A stretch of 64,000 nucleotides of DNA from Scilla litardierei. Taxonomy: Eukaryota; Streptophyta; Magnoliopsida; Asparagales; Asparagaceae. Shown here one piece after another: positions 22,355 to 33,190 of this stretch. Every line of letters starts with the position of its first letter. Within the stretch, counting starts at the first letter, position 1. Where the stretch lies: contig CM061138.1 of the NCBI GenBank assembly GCA_030789695.1, positions 21,788,214 through 21,852,213 of the forward strand, read 5' to 3'. The notes below the pieces were generated by a model. That model was not told the DNA's origin. It ran no database searches and saw only the letters and a list, made by a program, of their open reading frames with translations. A program made the translations under genes and the position numbers.

Positions 22355-24176
22355 TGATCACTCCTTATTTTACACCCTTTCCCCGCATGTTTGCATGCCA
22401 TTTTGATCGCCCAAATCATGTTTTTTCACGATATATCGACGATATTGCGATGCTTTTCACGATTTGTTGTTTTTGTCGCATTTCAGGTGATTTGGCGCGA
22501 TTAGGAGTGATCTCGAGATGCGCGTAATCTAGACGGCCACCGACGACCTCCCCGGGGGGTATTTTGCTGTTGGAGAGGAGCGGAAGAAGAATGGACGTCG
22601 CAGGAGCGACGAGGAGGCCAAAACAATCAGATTGGGCATTTTTTGTGTCCCACTCGGCCGAGTGGAGGAGCCACTCGGCCGACCAGCGAGACACTGCTCG
22701 GCAGACCCGTTCAGACACGTTTTCCATGTGTACTCGGCCGAGCGACGGAGACCACATCGGCCGAGTGACGATACCACGTCCGCCCGAGTGGCGCCCAGAC
22801 GAAGCCCCTCCTGAATATCGAAGTTACTGTTTTTCGGCCATCTGAGCTTCAGAAGACCCACTCGGCCGAGTGGCAAATCCCGTCCGCCCGAGTGAAGTGA
22901 AGCCATCGGCCGAGTGACGACAACTCACTCGGCCGAGCCGCCCCCGAACTGAAGACCCCTGAAGCCCCCGACTTACTGGAAAATTGACAGGGTTTTCACT
23001 CGGCCGAGCGACTTTTGTCACTCGGCCGAGTGCGATGCGCTGCCTGTAGCGAAATTTGCGGAAAACAGGCTGTGCAGGGGCGTTTTGGTCAGGATTTTTA
23101 GACGATTTTTGGGGCTATTTAAGCTCTGTTTTTACCCTAGTTTTGAGAGCTATCTCTCAGATTTTTTGCAGCTTTTTGAGTCTACTTTTTAGCTTTATTA
23201 ATTGTGATTGGAGAAGAGAAAAACTTGGATTTTTGTTGGATTAATTGAAGATCTACATTGGTTTGCATTTCTCTTCCCCAAAAACTCTATTTTTATTGTT
23301 TATATCATTGTTGTGATGAATTCCATTGCCTATTTCATTGATTATTTTTGTGCTATTGCTATGATTTGTGAGTAGTCTCCACGTCTCGGGGCGTGGGGAT
23401 GAACCCTACAAGCCCTATTTCCTATTTGTGTTGAATTGGTAGAAATTGAGCTAGGATTGTTATTAGGGATTAGATTGGGATCGAATTACTACGGATGGCT
23501 AGGTATTCATATCAATTGGGATTTGCAAGAGATTGGATCCCAATTTGATAGGAAGCCCTAGAAATCCGAATTGGGTTGGAGTCGGATTTTCGAAATATCG
23601 GTTTGCAAGAGATTGGACCGATACTAGGACCTCCGGTTGCAATTCCGTGCCGATACCCGTTTGCAAGAGATTGGACGGGTAGGAACTATCCTAATTTAGA
23701 TTGTGGACCGAGTTTGCAAGAGATTGGGCTCGGTGCGCAATTGGACGATGATGTTGATCCTAATGCTAGCTTCCCTAGGCTAGGGTTTGCAAGAGATTGG
23801 ACCCAAACCTAGGATAGCTATAGACCGGCAACAGCGCGAGAGCGTGAGCTTGGTTCCACATTTAGTTGCAACTAGTTCATCCAAATTCTCATTCTAGCGA
23901 TTTCGATACCGGCAAACCACATTTATGAAATACGGTGAGTAGTGGGGATTCCCCTTTCCCTGGACGTTCTTTATTTGATTTGATATTTCGCAAATTTGTC
24001 TGACGATTGTGACAGGATCGCCCAAGGCAATTATCTCTGTTCCTAAATAGCCAGGTTGATCAGGAGCAAGCACGGTCTTTCGTCCTCCCTGTGTTCGATA
24101 CCCGCTCGCCACCATACCGTGCGCTTGCGGTAAAACTACAACCGTCGCCTCGGGACGTGTATCCGGGGTGCGATCA
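22355..24176 (+). repeat. Athila-like 3' LTR
   Basis: 1822 bp, nearly identical to 12246-14067. The palindrome cluster is at about 22650-23030 and the five stem-loops at 23511-23813. One CGGCCGA site has become CGGCAGA. Confidence 0.95.
23511..23813 (+). repeat. Five stem-loops with an invariant loop (3' LTR copy)
   Basis: Identical in sequence and spacing to 13402-13704, shifted by 10109 bp. Confidence 0.93.
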
Positions 24177-26254
24177 CCACGTGGCCCAAGTTTGCCATAT
24201 TTGTGAGAGGATAAATGTGCGTAAGAGGCACAACCCCAAGGTTTTAGAATGCTTAAGTCTGGAGTTTTATTGTTCCACAACTCATAAGGAGTAGAACTTA
24301 CCGACTTCGTAGGTACACGGTTTAAGATGAATGCTGCCGTCAATAATGCATCACCCCAAAAGGTGATGGGCAAATTTGCCTGAGACATCATTGATCGGAC
24401 CATTTCCATCAATGTCCTATTTCTTCTTTCCGCAACACCGTTTTGTTGCGGAGTATAAGGCATAGTTATTTGATGAACTATGCCTTTTTCATCACAGAGT
24501 TCCTTAAAACTCGTTGATTGATATTCTCCACCCCGATCGGTTCGCAAGACCTTTATCTTGCGATCTAGTTGATTTTCCACTAAACTCGTATAGTTTTTGA
24601 AGCAAGATAAAGCTTCATGTTTGTGGGAAATCAAATAAATGTGACCGAAACGGGTGAAGTCATCAATGAAGGTGATGAAATAGGACTTTCCGTGTCTTGT
24701 CTTAACATTCATTGGACCGCAAATGTCCGAATGGATAAGCTGTAATGGAACTTCGGCCCTTGTGCCAGTTCCAAACGGCTTGCGACAAGTTTTCCCTTCA
24801 AGACAATGTTCGCAAGTTGACATTTCAACTTTTGAAACATTAGATAGCAAGCCACTTTTGGCAAGTCTATCTATTCTAGTTGGTCCAATGTGACCAAGTC
24901 TTGCATGCCAACAAATGATCTCAGATTCAGAATTAGAAGCATTTGTCATATGGAAACTTTCATTAATAGAAGAAGAATCATCACACATAGTGTTTAAAAC
25001 AATCAATCCATTACAAACATTACCCGACCCAACTAAAGAACTATTACAAACAAGGTCAACATTTTGTTTATAGAACCTCCATTCATAACCTAAAGACATT
25101 AACATGACCACGGATACGATATTCCTTCGAATATCTGGAGCAAAGAGGACATCGTGCAATAATAGAGTCCGGCCGTTGTCGAGAACTAGCTTGCATGTTC
25201 CGACGCCCTTGACTTCAACACGAGTGTTGTTGCCGACGTATATCCACCTTGTTCCTTGAGTTATCTTTCGATACTCTACGAAGAACCTTCTGTCCTTCGC
25301 AACGTGGTCTGTGGCCCCTGAATCAATCAACCAAAAATAGTTAGATTCAGCAAGAAACATGGAACTATAAACACATATGTAACTAGCCCTACAAGTTACC
25401 TTATCACTTCCATCCGTACACGTACGGGCGAAGTGACCATACTTGTTGCACTTAAAGCACTTGATCTTCTTCAAGTTTTTCTTCTTTGAGTGCACATTCT
25501 TTTGCCACTTTTTGTTCTTAGTCTTCTTTGAGGTTTCCGGTTCTTGCTTTCGTTCGTTCATAAACCTTAAGTGTTTATCCTTCCATTTCTTTCCTCCATG
25601 TGAGGAACTAGCGGTCATGTGCACTTCGGCACTAGGTTTTGCGGCTTGAATCCGCTCTTCCTCGAGTTCGAGGTGTTTGGATACATCGCTTAAAGTTTTA
25701 ATGTACTCATTATGAGTGAGGTGCATTTTCATGTTATCCCAGCTATCTGGGAGTGAACGAATGACTGCTTGGATCTGCTGTTCGTCAGACAGCGTAAGAC
25801 CCGCATCCTTCAATTCAGCTATGAGATTCGCCATGTGGCGAAGATGCTTTTTCATAGATTGATCTCGTCGCATTTTGTACGAGTCAAATTGAATATTTAA
25901 GGAGCGGAGTTTGGTTACCGAAGTTCCACCAAACTTTATTTCTAGCCCAGACCATATGTCTTTGGCTAGGTCGAATTCCCGAAATAGACGAATTATGTCA
26001 TTGTCCATTGCGGACAGTAACGTAATACGTGCTATTTTGTTCTTTCGAGTCCAAGTCTCATAAGCTTCTCGGTCCCTCTTGTGTTGGGCCGTATTGCCCA
26101 ACTCAGGTTCTTCCATTATGTTTTGGAGTGTTTCAAGCACATCTTGCTCTTCCAAAACATATTGGATTTTTATTGACCAAAGTTTATAATTGTCGCCGTT
26201 GAGCTTCTCACATTTGTTAAGCTCTGCGACAATGTTCTTAGAAGCGGTAGACAT
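24177..26254 (-). pseudogene. Copia-2 gag-pol, 5' part: gag, protease, integrase
   Basis: Begins at the ATG at 26254 ([20 protein letters not shown]), preferred over an upstream in-frame ATG because the copia gag signature starts here. In order: UBN2-type gag, a CCHC knuckle ([14 protein letters not shown]), an aspartic protease ([11 protein letters not shown]), the GAG-pre-integrase H/C motif, and an integrase core with D, D and E in [15 protein letters not shown] and [10 protein letters not shown]. Coding is cut at 24177 by the Athila-like element and resumes at 12240. These domains form the particle, process it and insert cDNA. No stop or frameshift is present before the break. Confidence 0.93.
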
Positions 26255-26699
26255 ATTCGAATAAAAAAAACTGCAAGGAAAATGAAAAAACACGATCAAA
26301 ATTCTATGCATAAAGTTTCGATTCTTTAAACACTTGATAAGTTCCTTGGATGCGCTGAAATGTTACTCTAGAATCGAGAAGTTCACTATGTTCCCAACTA
26401 CCATCTAGAAGTAACTTTCAAAGTATCCCTCTTACTTATCTTATGTAAAAAAGAAATCAGAAATGATACCCGTATGGTACCAGCAGCGGAAAAATACTTT
26501 TGAAAAACATATCTTTCAAAATGGAATAGGTGAGAGTTTGCGCAAAGAATTTTAGCGCAACAATTGCCAAGCCACGAGACCTGTTCTACACACCCATGGG
26601 TTAGATAACCATGACCGGATCGTGGTAGGACTTGGAATTCTAAATTGCGCTATCCCGATTAAGGACGGGACATAACCTATTTGAAAACACCTTTTTCAA

Positions 26700-26860
26700 A
26701 AAAAAAATTTGAAATACATTGGCTAATCTCCGTAGAGTAGAGCACAACGTCATAAGTACATTGGCTAATCTCCGTAGAGTAGAGCACAATGACATGGCTA
26801 ATCTCGCATGAAGTAGAGCACTATGGCTAATCTCCAAGGAGTAGTGCTCAAGAAAAAACT
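26700..26860. repeat. Tandem TGGCTAATCTCC repeats in the Copia-2 leader
   Basis: Four imperfect copies of a motif around TGGCTAATCTCCGTAGAGTAGAGCA, spaced 30-60 bp apart, lie between gag and the 5' LTR. Role unknown. Confidence 0.8.
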
Positions 26861-26889
26861 TTATAAAATAAGCGCAGACGACTGTCGTT

Positions 26890-27030
26890 AGCCCCGTATG
26901 GGCTATTCGGCACATTCGTGTTTGACCAAGGCCTTTTGACACCCCGTATGGGCTAGTCGGCAAGTTCGTGATCGACCAAGACCTTTTGCCGGATTGGTCG
27001 ACCAAAACACCCAAATTGGTCGACCAATAA
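26890..27030. repeat. Duplicated CCCGTATGGGCTA motif and TTGGTCGACCAA palindromes
   Basis: CCCCGTATGGGCTA appears twice about 60 bp apart, each followed by CGGCA and GACCAAG. Two copies of the 12-bp palindrome TTGGTCGACCAA then follow near 26995 and 27018. Confidence 0.75.
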
Positions 27031-27034
27031 TTTG

Positions 27035-27410
27035 GTCTGCAACTTCTCCCGGCCAGGGCCTCTGCCCTGGCCGAGGCTGGCCAAGGGCCGGCCAGGGCCT
27101 CTGCCCTGGCCTAGGCCGGCAAGGGCCGGCCAGGCCCTGGCCGAGGCCAGGGCGCCGGCCATGGCCTCTGCCAGGGCCGGCCAGGGCGGCCCTGGCCTTG
27201 GCCGAGGCCGGCCAGGGCCCCTTGGCCTTGTCCTGGCCTCGGCCAGGGCCCCCTGGCCGTGGCCGAGGCCGGCCATTGCCGGCCTGGCCTTGGCCGGCCA
27301 CTGCCGGCCTGGCCAAGGCCGGCCATGGCTGGCCATGGCCGGACATGGCCAAGGCCGTTTTGGCATTGGCCGGCCATGGCCCATATGGCCATGGCCGGCC
27401 ACCCCCTTTG
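27035..27410. repeat. GGCC/TGGCCA-rich low-complexity block in the Copia-2 leader
   Basis: About 370 bp made almost wholly of GGCC, GGCCGGCC, CTGGCC and GGCCATGGCC. Because the units are self-complementary, the leader RNA would fold strongly. Open frames in all six readings here are compositional artefacts. Confidence 0.85.
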
Positions 27411-27882
27411 AATGGGGTTGCCGCACACCCCGCCGGAGGGGTGGCCGTGGTGGTTATTGGCCGTAGCCAACCCCCTCCGCATGGGGAGGGGGTGCATGTC
27501 CTTCATGGCCCATTTGGCCATGGTGCACATGCACCAAAATTCATCTTCTCCGATGGAGATAACTACCATCGTCTTCCTCGATGATGCACCTGTTCGTTGA
27601 TGAAGCACCCGTTCGTCGAGAAAGTAGTTATTTTCTAATGGTCGTGTGTCAAAAATGAAAAATAACATACTACGTGAACGGTCGGTTCTTCCCGTCACGG
27701 AGAGTTTCTGCCATATCCGTAATGACAGAAGACCCTAACGTGAAAAGAACAACCGCTGCGTTCTCTCCGTCACGAAGCGTTCCTACCATATCCGTAATGG
27801 TAGGATACCCATTCGTGAAAAAGACAACGCCTCGTTCATCGGTTCGACGTGGCGGTGGTTTTAACCGGGGCGAACCCGTATG

Positions 27883-27894
27883 GCTCCGATACCA
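27883..27894 (-). other. Copia-2 primer-binding site
   Basis: TGGTATCGGAGC on the minus strand, one base inside the 5' LTR. It matches the initiator-tRNA primer site TGGTATCAGAGC except for one base. Confidence 0.85.
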
Positions 27895-27895
27895 A

Positions 27896-28501
27896 TGTAG
27901 GATCCTGTCAAAACAGAGTTAGGATCGATAAATGAAGTTGAGACTTACGCTTGCGTATGCGGCACGGTAGTCTCGGAACTTCGCCTTCGGATTCGCCACG
28001 ACGGATCGAGTCTTCTCACGAACGGAGTAAGGCTACTAAATCCACAATCTAAATCTCTACTTTTAGATTAAGAACTTGGATAAAGAGAGAGGAAGGATTT
28101 CGGCAGAGCTTCGCTAGAATGAAATGCAAGGCAAGAATACCATGCAAAAGTGTAAGGAAATGGCTAACCCTGTGGTCTTATTTATAGCCCCCAAGATAGT
28201 TATTTTAGGAGTAATTGTTCCTTTGGAACAATTTAACTAAGGTGTACCATCATACATGGCACATTATAAGCTTAAGTTGTACCATATGCATGATACAACA
28301 TAAGCTTAAGATATTACCCCTTTATTAGCCATATGTCGCATGCACTTATGCACATATAATGCGACTTTCCCATTAATCTAGAGATCCTCTCCGCAAGGGA
28401 ACAGATTCCCTTTGCACACGACTTCGTGTACGCGACGTTCGAGGTCCGTATTCCCTCGTACATCCCCTACAAGGGTGTACAAACGTCTTCCATATCCAAC
28501 A
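27896..28501 (-). repeat. Copia-2 5' LTR
   Basis: 606 bp, paired with 8587-9192. A TATTTATAGCCC motif near 28180 occurs in both copies but lies on the strand opposite to transcription. Confidence 0.95.
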
Positions 28502-28714
28502 TGAGGAATAGCGACAACTGCTTCCCCTGTGAGTTACCTGTAGGTCACCTGTCTGAAGCGACCTGTTGCCCTCGCGCTCCTTGACTTCAAAACTCCCCTG
28601 AAATTGTACCTCCTGGAGTCCATTCATTATCAACACAGATCCTTTCCTCCCCTTAGAATAGTCAGCGCTCTCAAAGAATTCGTTATCGGTTTTTTTAAAT
28701 AAATAAATACAATT

Positions 28715-29620
28715 ATGACTAAGCCGTACAATTTTCCTGCCGTTGACATTCAACTTACTGGTGTAGAAAATTATACTGCTTGGGCATTGACTATTCAATA
28801 CAACATTCGAGCTTTTGGCCTTTGGCGTTATGTTGATGGCTCCATTCCTTGTCCTACCATAACTACCCCGGCCTCCTCATCCACCACATCAGAAACCTCA
28901 TCAATTGTTGTTGACGCCTCTCTTACACATCAACAGTGGATCAACGTTGATCAACAGATCATGGCTTATTTCATGAGATCCGTGTCTGTACCTATTCGCC
29001 TTTCTATTGGGCGTCTGCTTACATCTCGCGCTCAGTGGTTGGCCCTCTCTCGCATGTACGTGCAAACTGGTGCAGCTCGAGAATATCAGTTACATCAGGC
29101 CATTCAGGATGCCCGACAGGAGGATCGATCTATTCAAGATTTTTACAACCTTCTTTCCAGCTATTGGGAAGAATTGTAGTTAATGGAGGTCACTATCCCA
29201 GCTATTCTCGCAGATTTTGCCCAAGAGTTTGAACGTCAACGTGATCGAAAGCAGTTATATCATTTTGTTATGCGTCTTCGTCCTGAGTTTGAGTCACTAA
29301 GGGCGCACATACTTCACAGAAGTCCACTCCCTCGACTTGCCGATGCCATTGCTGAGTTCACCTCTGAAGAGACACGACTTCGTCTTCTTCACCCTACAAC
29401 ATCATCATCTACTGCTGCGTCGGATTCTCTTCTTGTTGCACACTTTCGTCCCCCATTTAATAACAGTAACTCAGTGAACAGTAACCAAAGCATGTATTCT
29501 CGTGGACATTTTCGCTCGAAAGGATTCAAACCAGGTGACCATGCCACGTCACCGCCAAGACCATGTCCAATCTGCAAACTCAAGGGACATTGGTCAAGGG
29601 ATTGCCCTTCTCGAAATTGA
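28715..29620 (+). pseudogene. Copia-1 gag with premature stops
   Basis: Starts at MTKPYNFPAVDIQLTGVENY. It contains the UBN2-type capsid region and ends with a CCHC knuckle (CPICKLKGHWSRDC). An in-frame TAG at 29177-29179 cuts it in the middle. It then meets TGA (29618), TAG (29633) and TAA (29717) before protease, all in the original frame. Upstream, the leader is shared with 8252-8586. The stops indicate decay, since copia elements normally have one uninterrupted frame. Confidence 0.9.
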
Positions 29621-29719
29621 GGATCTCAACATTAGAAAAATTCAGTAGGTGCATCGGCCTCCTCTGCCATGTCTCATGCTTCACAACCATCACATGAACT
29701 TTCTACGCTCACACCTTAA

Positions 29720-32700
29720 CAGATCTCTGAAATAGCTAACCTTGTAGCTCAGAATCTTGGTGTTTCTGGATCTTCGTCAAGCCCTGATATTTCTGCGCTT
29801 GCTGCCACCTCGGGTAACTCTTCTCCTTGGATATTTGACTCAGGTGCTTCTCATTACATGACCTCAAATTCTTCCATACTACAAAATTGCATTCATATGC
29901 CTCTTCTTTTATATACACTGCTAATGGCACTCCTCTGGCTGTCACTATGCATGGTGACATTACTTCTACTTCTGACACTTCCATTCCACTTACTCTATCT
30001 TCTATTCTACATGTTCCTAAGCTTACCATGAATCTTATTTCTGTTAGTCAGCTTGCTGATTCTGGCTGTATCGTTTCATTTGATGCTACTTCTTGTACGG
30101 TACAGGACACTTATAGCGGCCGGAGGATTGGGATAGGTCATAAAGTGAATGGACTTTATCAGCTTGAACAACTACATTCCCCCCACTTCCTCTATCGGGT
30201 TTGGTTACTCTGCTTCTTTTCTTTGGCATCGTCGGTTAGGACATATTTCCAGCTCTTGTCTCAAAAATCTAGTTGAATCTGGTGCTTTAGGATGCTTTTC
30301 CTCTCAAAATGAGTATGATTGTACTGCGTGTCGTATTTCCAAACAAACTACTTTACCATTTGTGCAACATGATGGTATTTCTACCGAACCATTTGATCTA
30401 ATCCACTCTGATATTTGGGGACCTGCTCCTATTGCATCTATTTCTGGTTATCGATATTATGTATCCTTCATTGATGACTTTTCTCGTTATACGTGGGTTT
30501 ATCTCATGTGGTCTCATGCCGAACTTTACAACATCTACAAAGATTTTACTGCTATGATTTACACCCAATTTAAGAAAAGAATAAAAAATTTTAGATTGGA
30601 TAATGCATGCAAGTGTGTATCTTCATTAATGCATGCTCTTCTTAAATTTCATGGTACTTTAGCTCAACAATCGTGTCCTTATACACCAGAACAAAATGGA
30701 GTCGCAGAACGAAAACATCGTCACATCCTTGAAACAACTCGTGCTCTTTTGAACGGTGCTTCTGTTCCACGACAATTTTGGGTGGAATCTCTTCTTACTG
30801 CAATTCTCCTTATTAATATCACGCCATCTTCTTTATTTCCAGACACATGTCCATTCTCACGATTACACTTATCTAAATTTGACTATTCCCTTCTTAGAGT
30901 GTTTGGTCGTGCTTGTTTTGTATTACTTCCATCCATTGAACGTGATAAATTATCTGCACGATCTGTTCGTTGTGCCATGTTAGGCTATAGTCCTAGTCAC
31001 AAAGGCTATCGTTGCTATGATCCCACCAGTCGTCGACTACGCATCTCTCGTCATGTCATGTTTCTTGAAAATGTATCGTACTTTTCACCTACCATAGAAT
31101 CTGACCTATCATTCCTTCAGGATCCACCATCTTCAAACACATCTTTAAATAGTCCTATACTACCCAATCCACCTTTACCTTCTACCTACATTCCAACCTT
31201 TCCATCTCCTGATGTTGTTCATGCCGATAATGATTCACCACCAGAAGCGACTATTTTCGATGCTCCTCCATCGCCCCCACCACCACCCCCACCACCATCG
31301 CTTCCACCGCCACTGCCACCTCGACGCAATCCTCCACGAGATCGACATCCTCCTCCTCGTTATACTTGTCTAACAAATTTTTGTTCTCCACAATTTGTGT
31401 CCTTTCTTGCTGCTATTCACACTTTGCAGGAACCTAAGTCTTATACCGAGGCAATTAAGTATCCTGAATGGCAGCAGGCTATACATGAGGAACTTCAAGC
31501 TTTTCAACGAACTCAAACTTGGGATCTTGTTCCATTACCCTCCGGAGCAAAACCAATCAGTTGTAAGTGGATATTTAAAATTAAAACCAAATCAGATGGC
31601 TATGTTGAAAGACATAAAGCTCGTCTTGTTGCACGAGGATTTTCTCAGGAATATGGTTTTGATTATGAGGAAACTTTTGCCCCAGTCACCAAAATTATTT
31701 CTATCCTCACTCTCATTGCTGTTGCTGTAGTTTGCAAGTGGCCCTTGTACCAGATGGATGTAAAAAATGTCTTCCTCAATGGTGATCTTAATAAGACAGC
31801 CTATATGACACCACCTCCTGGTATTGATGCACCTCCATCTCATGTCTGTCGTCTTCGCCGTGCTATATATGGTCTCAAACAAACCCCACGTGCTTGGTTT
31901 GATCGTTTCCGCACTTTCATGCTATTCATTGGCTTCACAGAGAGTATGGCTGATTATGCCATGTTTTATCGCAGTACATCTAACGGCCACACCATTCTAC
32001 TATTATATGTTGATGACATGATCATCACCGGTGATGATGTTTCAACCATTCAGTCTCTCAAACGACATCTTCATGCACAATTTGAAATGAAGGATATAGG
32101 ATATCTTCGGTATTTTCTTGGCATTGAAGTTGCCTACTCCTCCCGTGGAAATCTATTGTCTCAACAAAAATATATCTCTGATCTTCTAACAAGAGTTACC
32201 ATAAACCCCTCACAATCTGCATCTTCACCAGTGACTACTCCTATGGAACTTAATCTTAAGCTTCGATGCTATGATGGTATACCATTACCAAATCCTACCA
32301 GATACTGCGAGCTTGTTGGTGCCCTTATTTACCTCTCAGCCACTCGTCTTGATATTGCTCATGCAGTTCATACTCTCAGTCGGTTTATGGTTACCCCGAC
32401 GACGGTTCACTATGCAGCTCTACTTAGAGTTCTTCGATATCTTCAAAGTACCATCACTCGCTCTATATTATTTCCATCAGCTTCATCCTTGACTCTTCAA
32501 GCTTACTCCGATGCTAGTTGGGCTGATGATCCGGACACTCGTCGCTCTACTACTGGATACTGCATTTTTCTTGGTTCATCTCTTATCTCTTGGCGGAGCA
32601 AACGTCAGGTCATCGTCTCTTGTTCAAGTACCGAGGCTGAGTATCGAGCCATGGCTGATACTACCCTTGAGATCCGTTGGTTGTGTCACCTTTTGCGAGA

Positions 32701-32953
32701 CATGGGAGTTCGTATTCATACGCCTATTTCCATGCATTGTGATAATCAGAGTGCTATTTGCATTGCTCTTAATCTGGTCTTTCATGAACGAACAAAACAT
32801 ATCGAGGTTGACTGTCACATTGTGCGTCAGGAATACCATGCTCGGCGTATTTCACTTCCGTATATTGCCTCCAAAGATCAACTTGCCGATCTCTTCACCA
32901 AATCCCAGACAGTTTTTTATAGTAACTGCATTTCTTGTCCAAACTCTCGGTAG
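29720..32953 (+). pseudogene. Copia-1 pol: protease, integrase, RT, RNase H, frameshifted
   Basis: The protease motif WIFDSGASHY begins in the gag frame, slips to another frame near 29880 and returns near 30170. From 30149 the frame is open to 32953. Integrase shows HRRLGH, HSDIWGP and QNGVAERKHR, but the second Asp region reads RLDNACKC instead of the usual RSDNGGE form. RT has QMDVKNVFLNGD and YVDDMIITGDD. RNase H has SDASWAD, STEAEYRAM and DNQSAICIA. The catalytic residues of RT and RNase H look intact; the defects are the protease frameshifts and the gag stops. Stop is followed by a G-rich polypurine tract and the 3' LTR. Confidence 0.92.
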
Positions 32954-32986
32954 TTGACCCACCGTGAGTTTGAGGGGGGGGGTGGG

Positions 32987-33190
32987 TGTTAATGTCCCTG
33001 CATGTGCTTGGGTTCCCAATACCGTCTCTTTGAGTCCCGTGCTTGTAATGCTTCGTCTCCCGTACTTGTTGCTTTGTCTTCCGAGTTGATGCTTCGACTC
33101 CCGAGCTCATCTTGTATAAATAAGGGATGTATCTTGTAGAAATGTAATTAACAAATTCAATATTAACTTATTTCTTCACCTCTCTTAATA
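32987..33190 (+). repeat. Copia-1 3' LTR
   Basis: 204 bp, two differences from the 5' LTR. Preceded by GAGGGGGGGGGTGGG, the polypurine tract. Confidence 0.95.

Larger units (their letters stand above)
12246..24176 (+). mobile_element. Athila-like Ty3/gypsy element lacking RT, RNase H and integrase
   Basis: Two LTRs of 1822 bp (12246-14067 and 22355-24176) run TGATCA to GATCA. By eye they differ by about four substitutions and two one-base indels. Target duplications CCACG lie at 12241-12245 and 24177-24181. The primer site TTTTTGGCGCCGTTGCC and the tract AGCTTGGGGGA are typical of the Athila/Tat group. The interior has a gag-protease ORF and an ATHILA ORF-1-like reading frame. Between them is the spacer signature GGGAGGCAACCC that normally follows pol, but no pol at all. 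It is therefore a large non-autonomous derivative. Confidence 0.95.
8587..28501 (-). mobile_element. Copia-2: Ty1/copia retrotransposon, middle layer
   Basis: Two 606-bp LTRs (8587-9192 and 27896-28501) start TGTTGGATATGG and end TATCCTACA on the minus strand, with about six differences. The primer site is at the right LTR and the polypurine tract at the left, so the element reads right to left. The gag-pol frame is split by the Athila-like element but was otherwise open. The imperfect target duplication is GGAGG/TGAGG. About 8 kb without the nested insertion. Confidence 0.95.
8036..33190 (+). mobile_element. Copia-1: Ty1/copia retrotransposon, outermost layer of the nest
   Basis: Two 204-bp LTRs (8036-8239 and 32987-33190) begin TGTTAATG and end TTAATA, and differ at about two positions. 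Target duplications CCCTG lie at 8031-8035 and 33191-33195. Its own sequence is about 5.2 kb; the remaining 20 kb is a second element inserted in the leader at 8586/28502. Gene order gag, protease, integrase, RT, RNase H identifies Ty1/copia. The reading frame is broken, so this copy is dead. Confidence 0.95.

Noticed and set aside
26903..27698. Several overlapping open frames on both strands rich in G, P, R and A
   Set aside because: The GGCC block has no stop codons in any frame; these are compositional.
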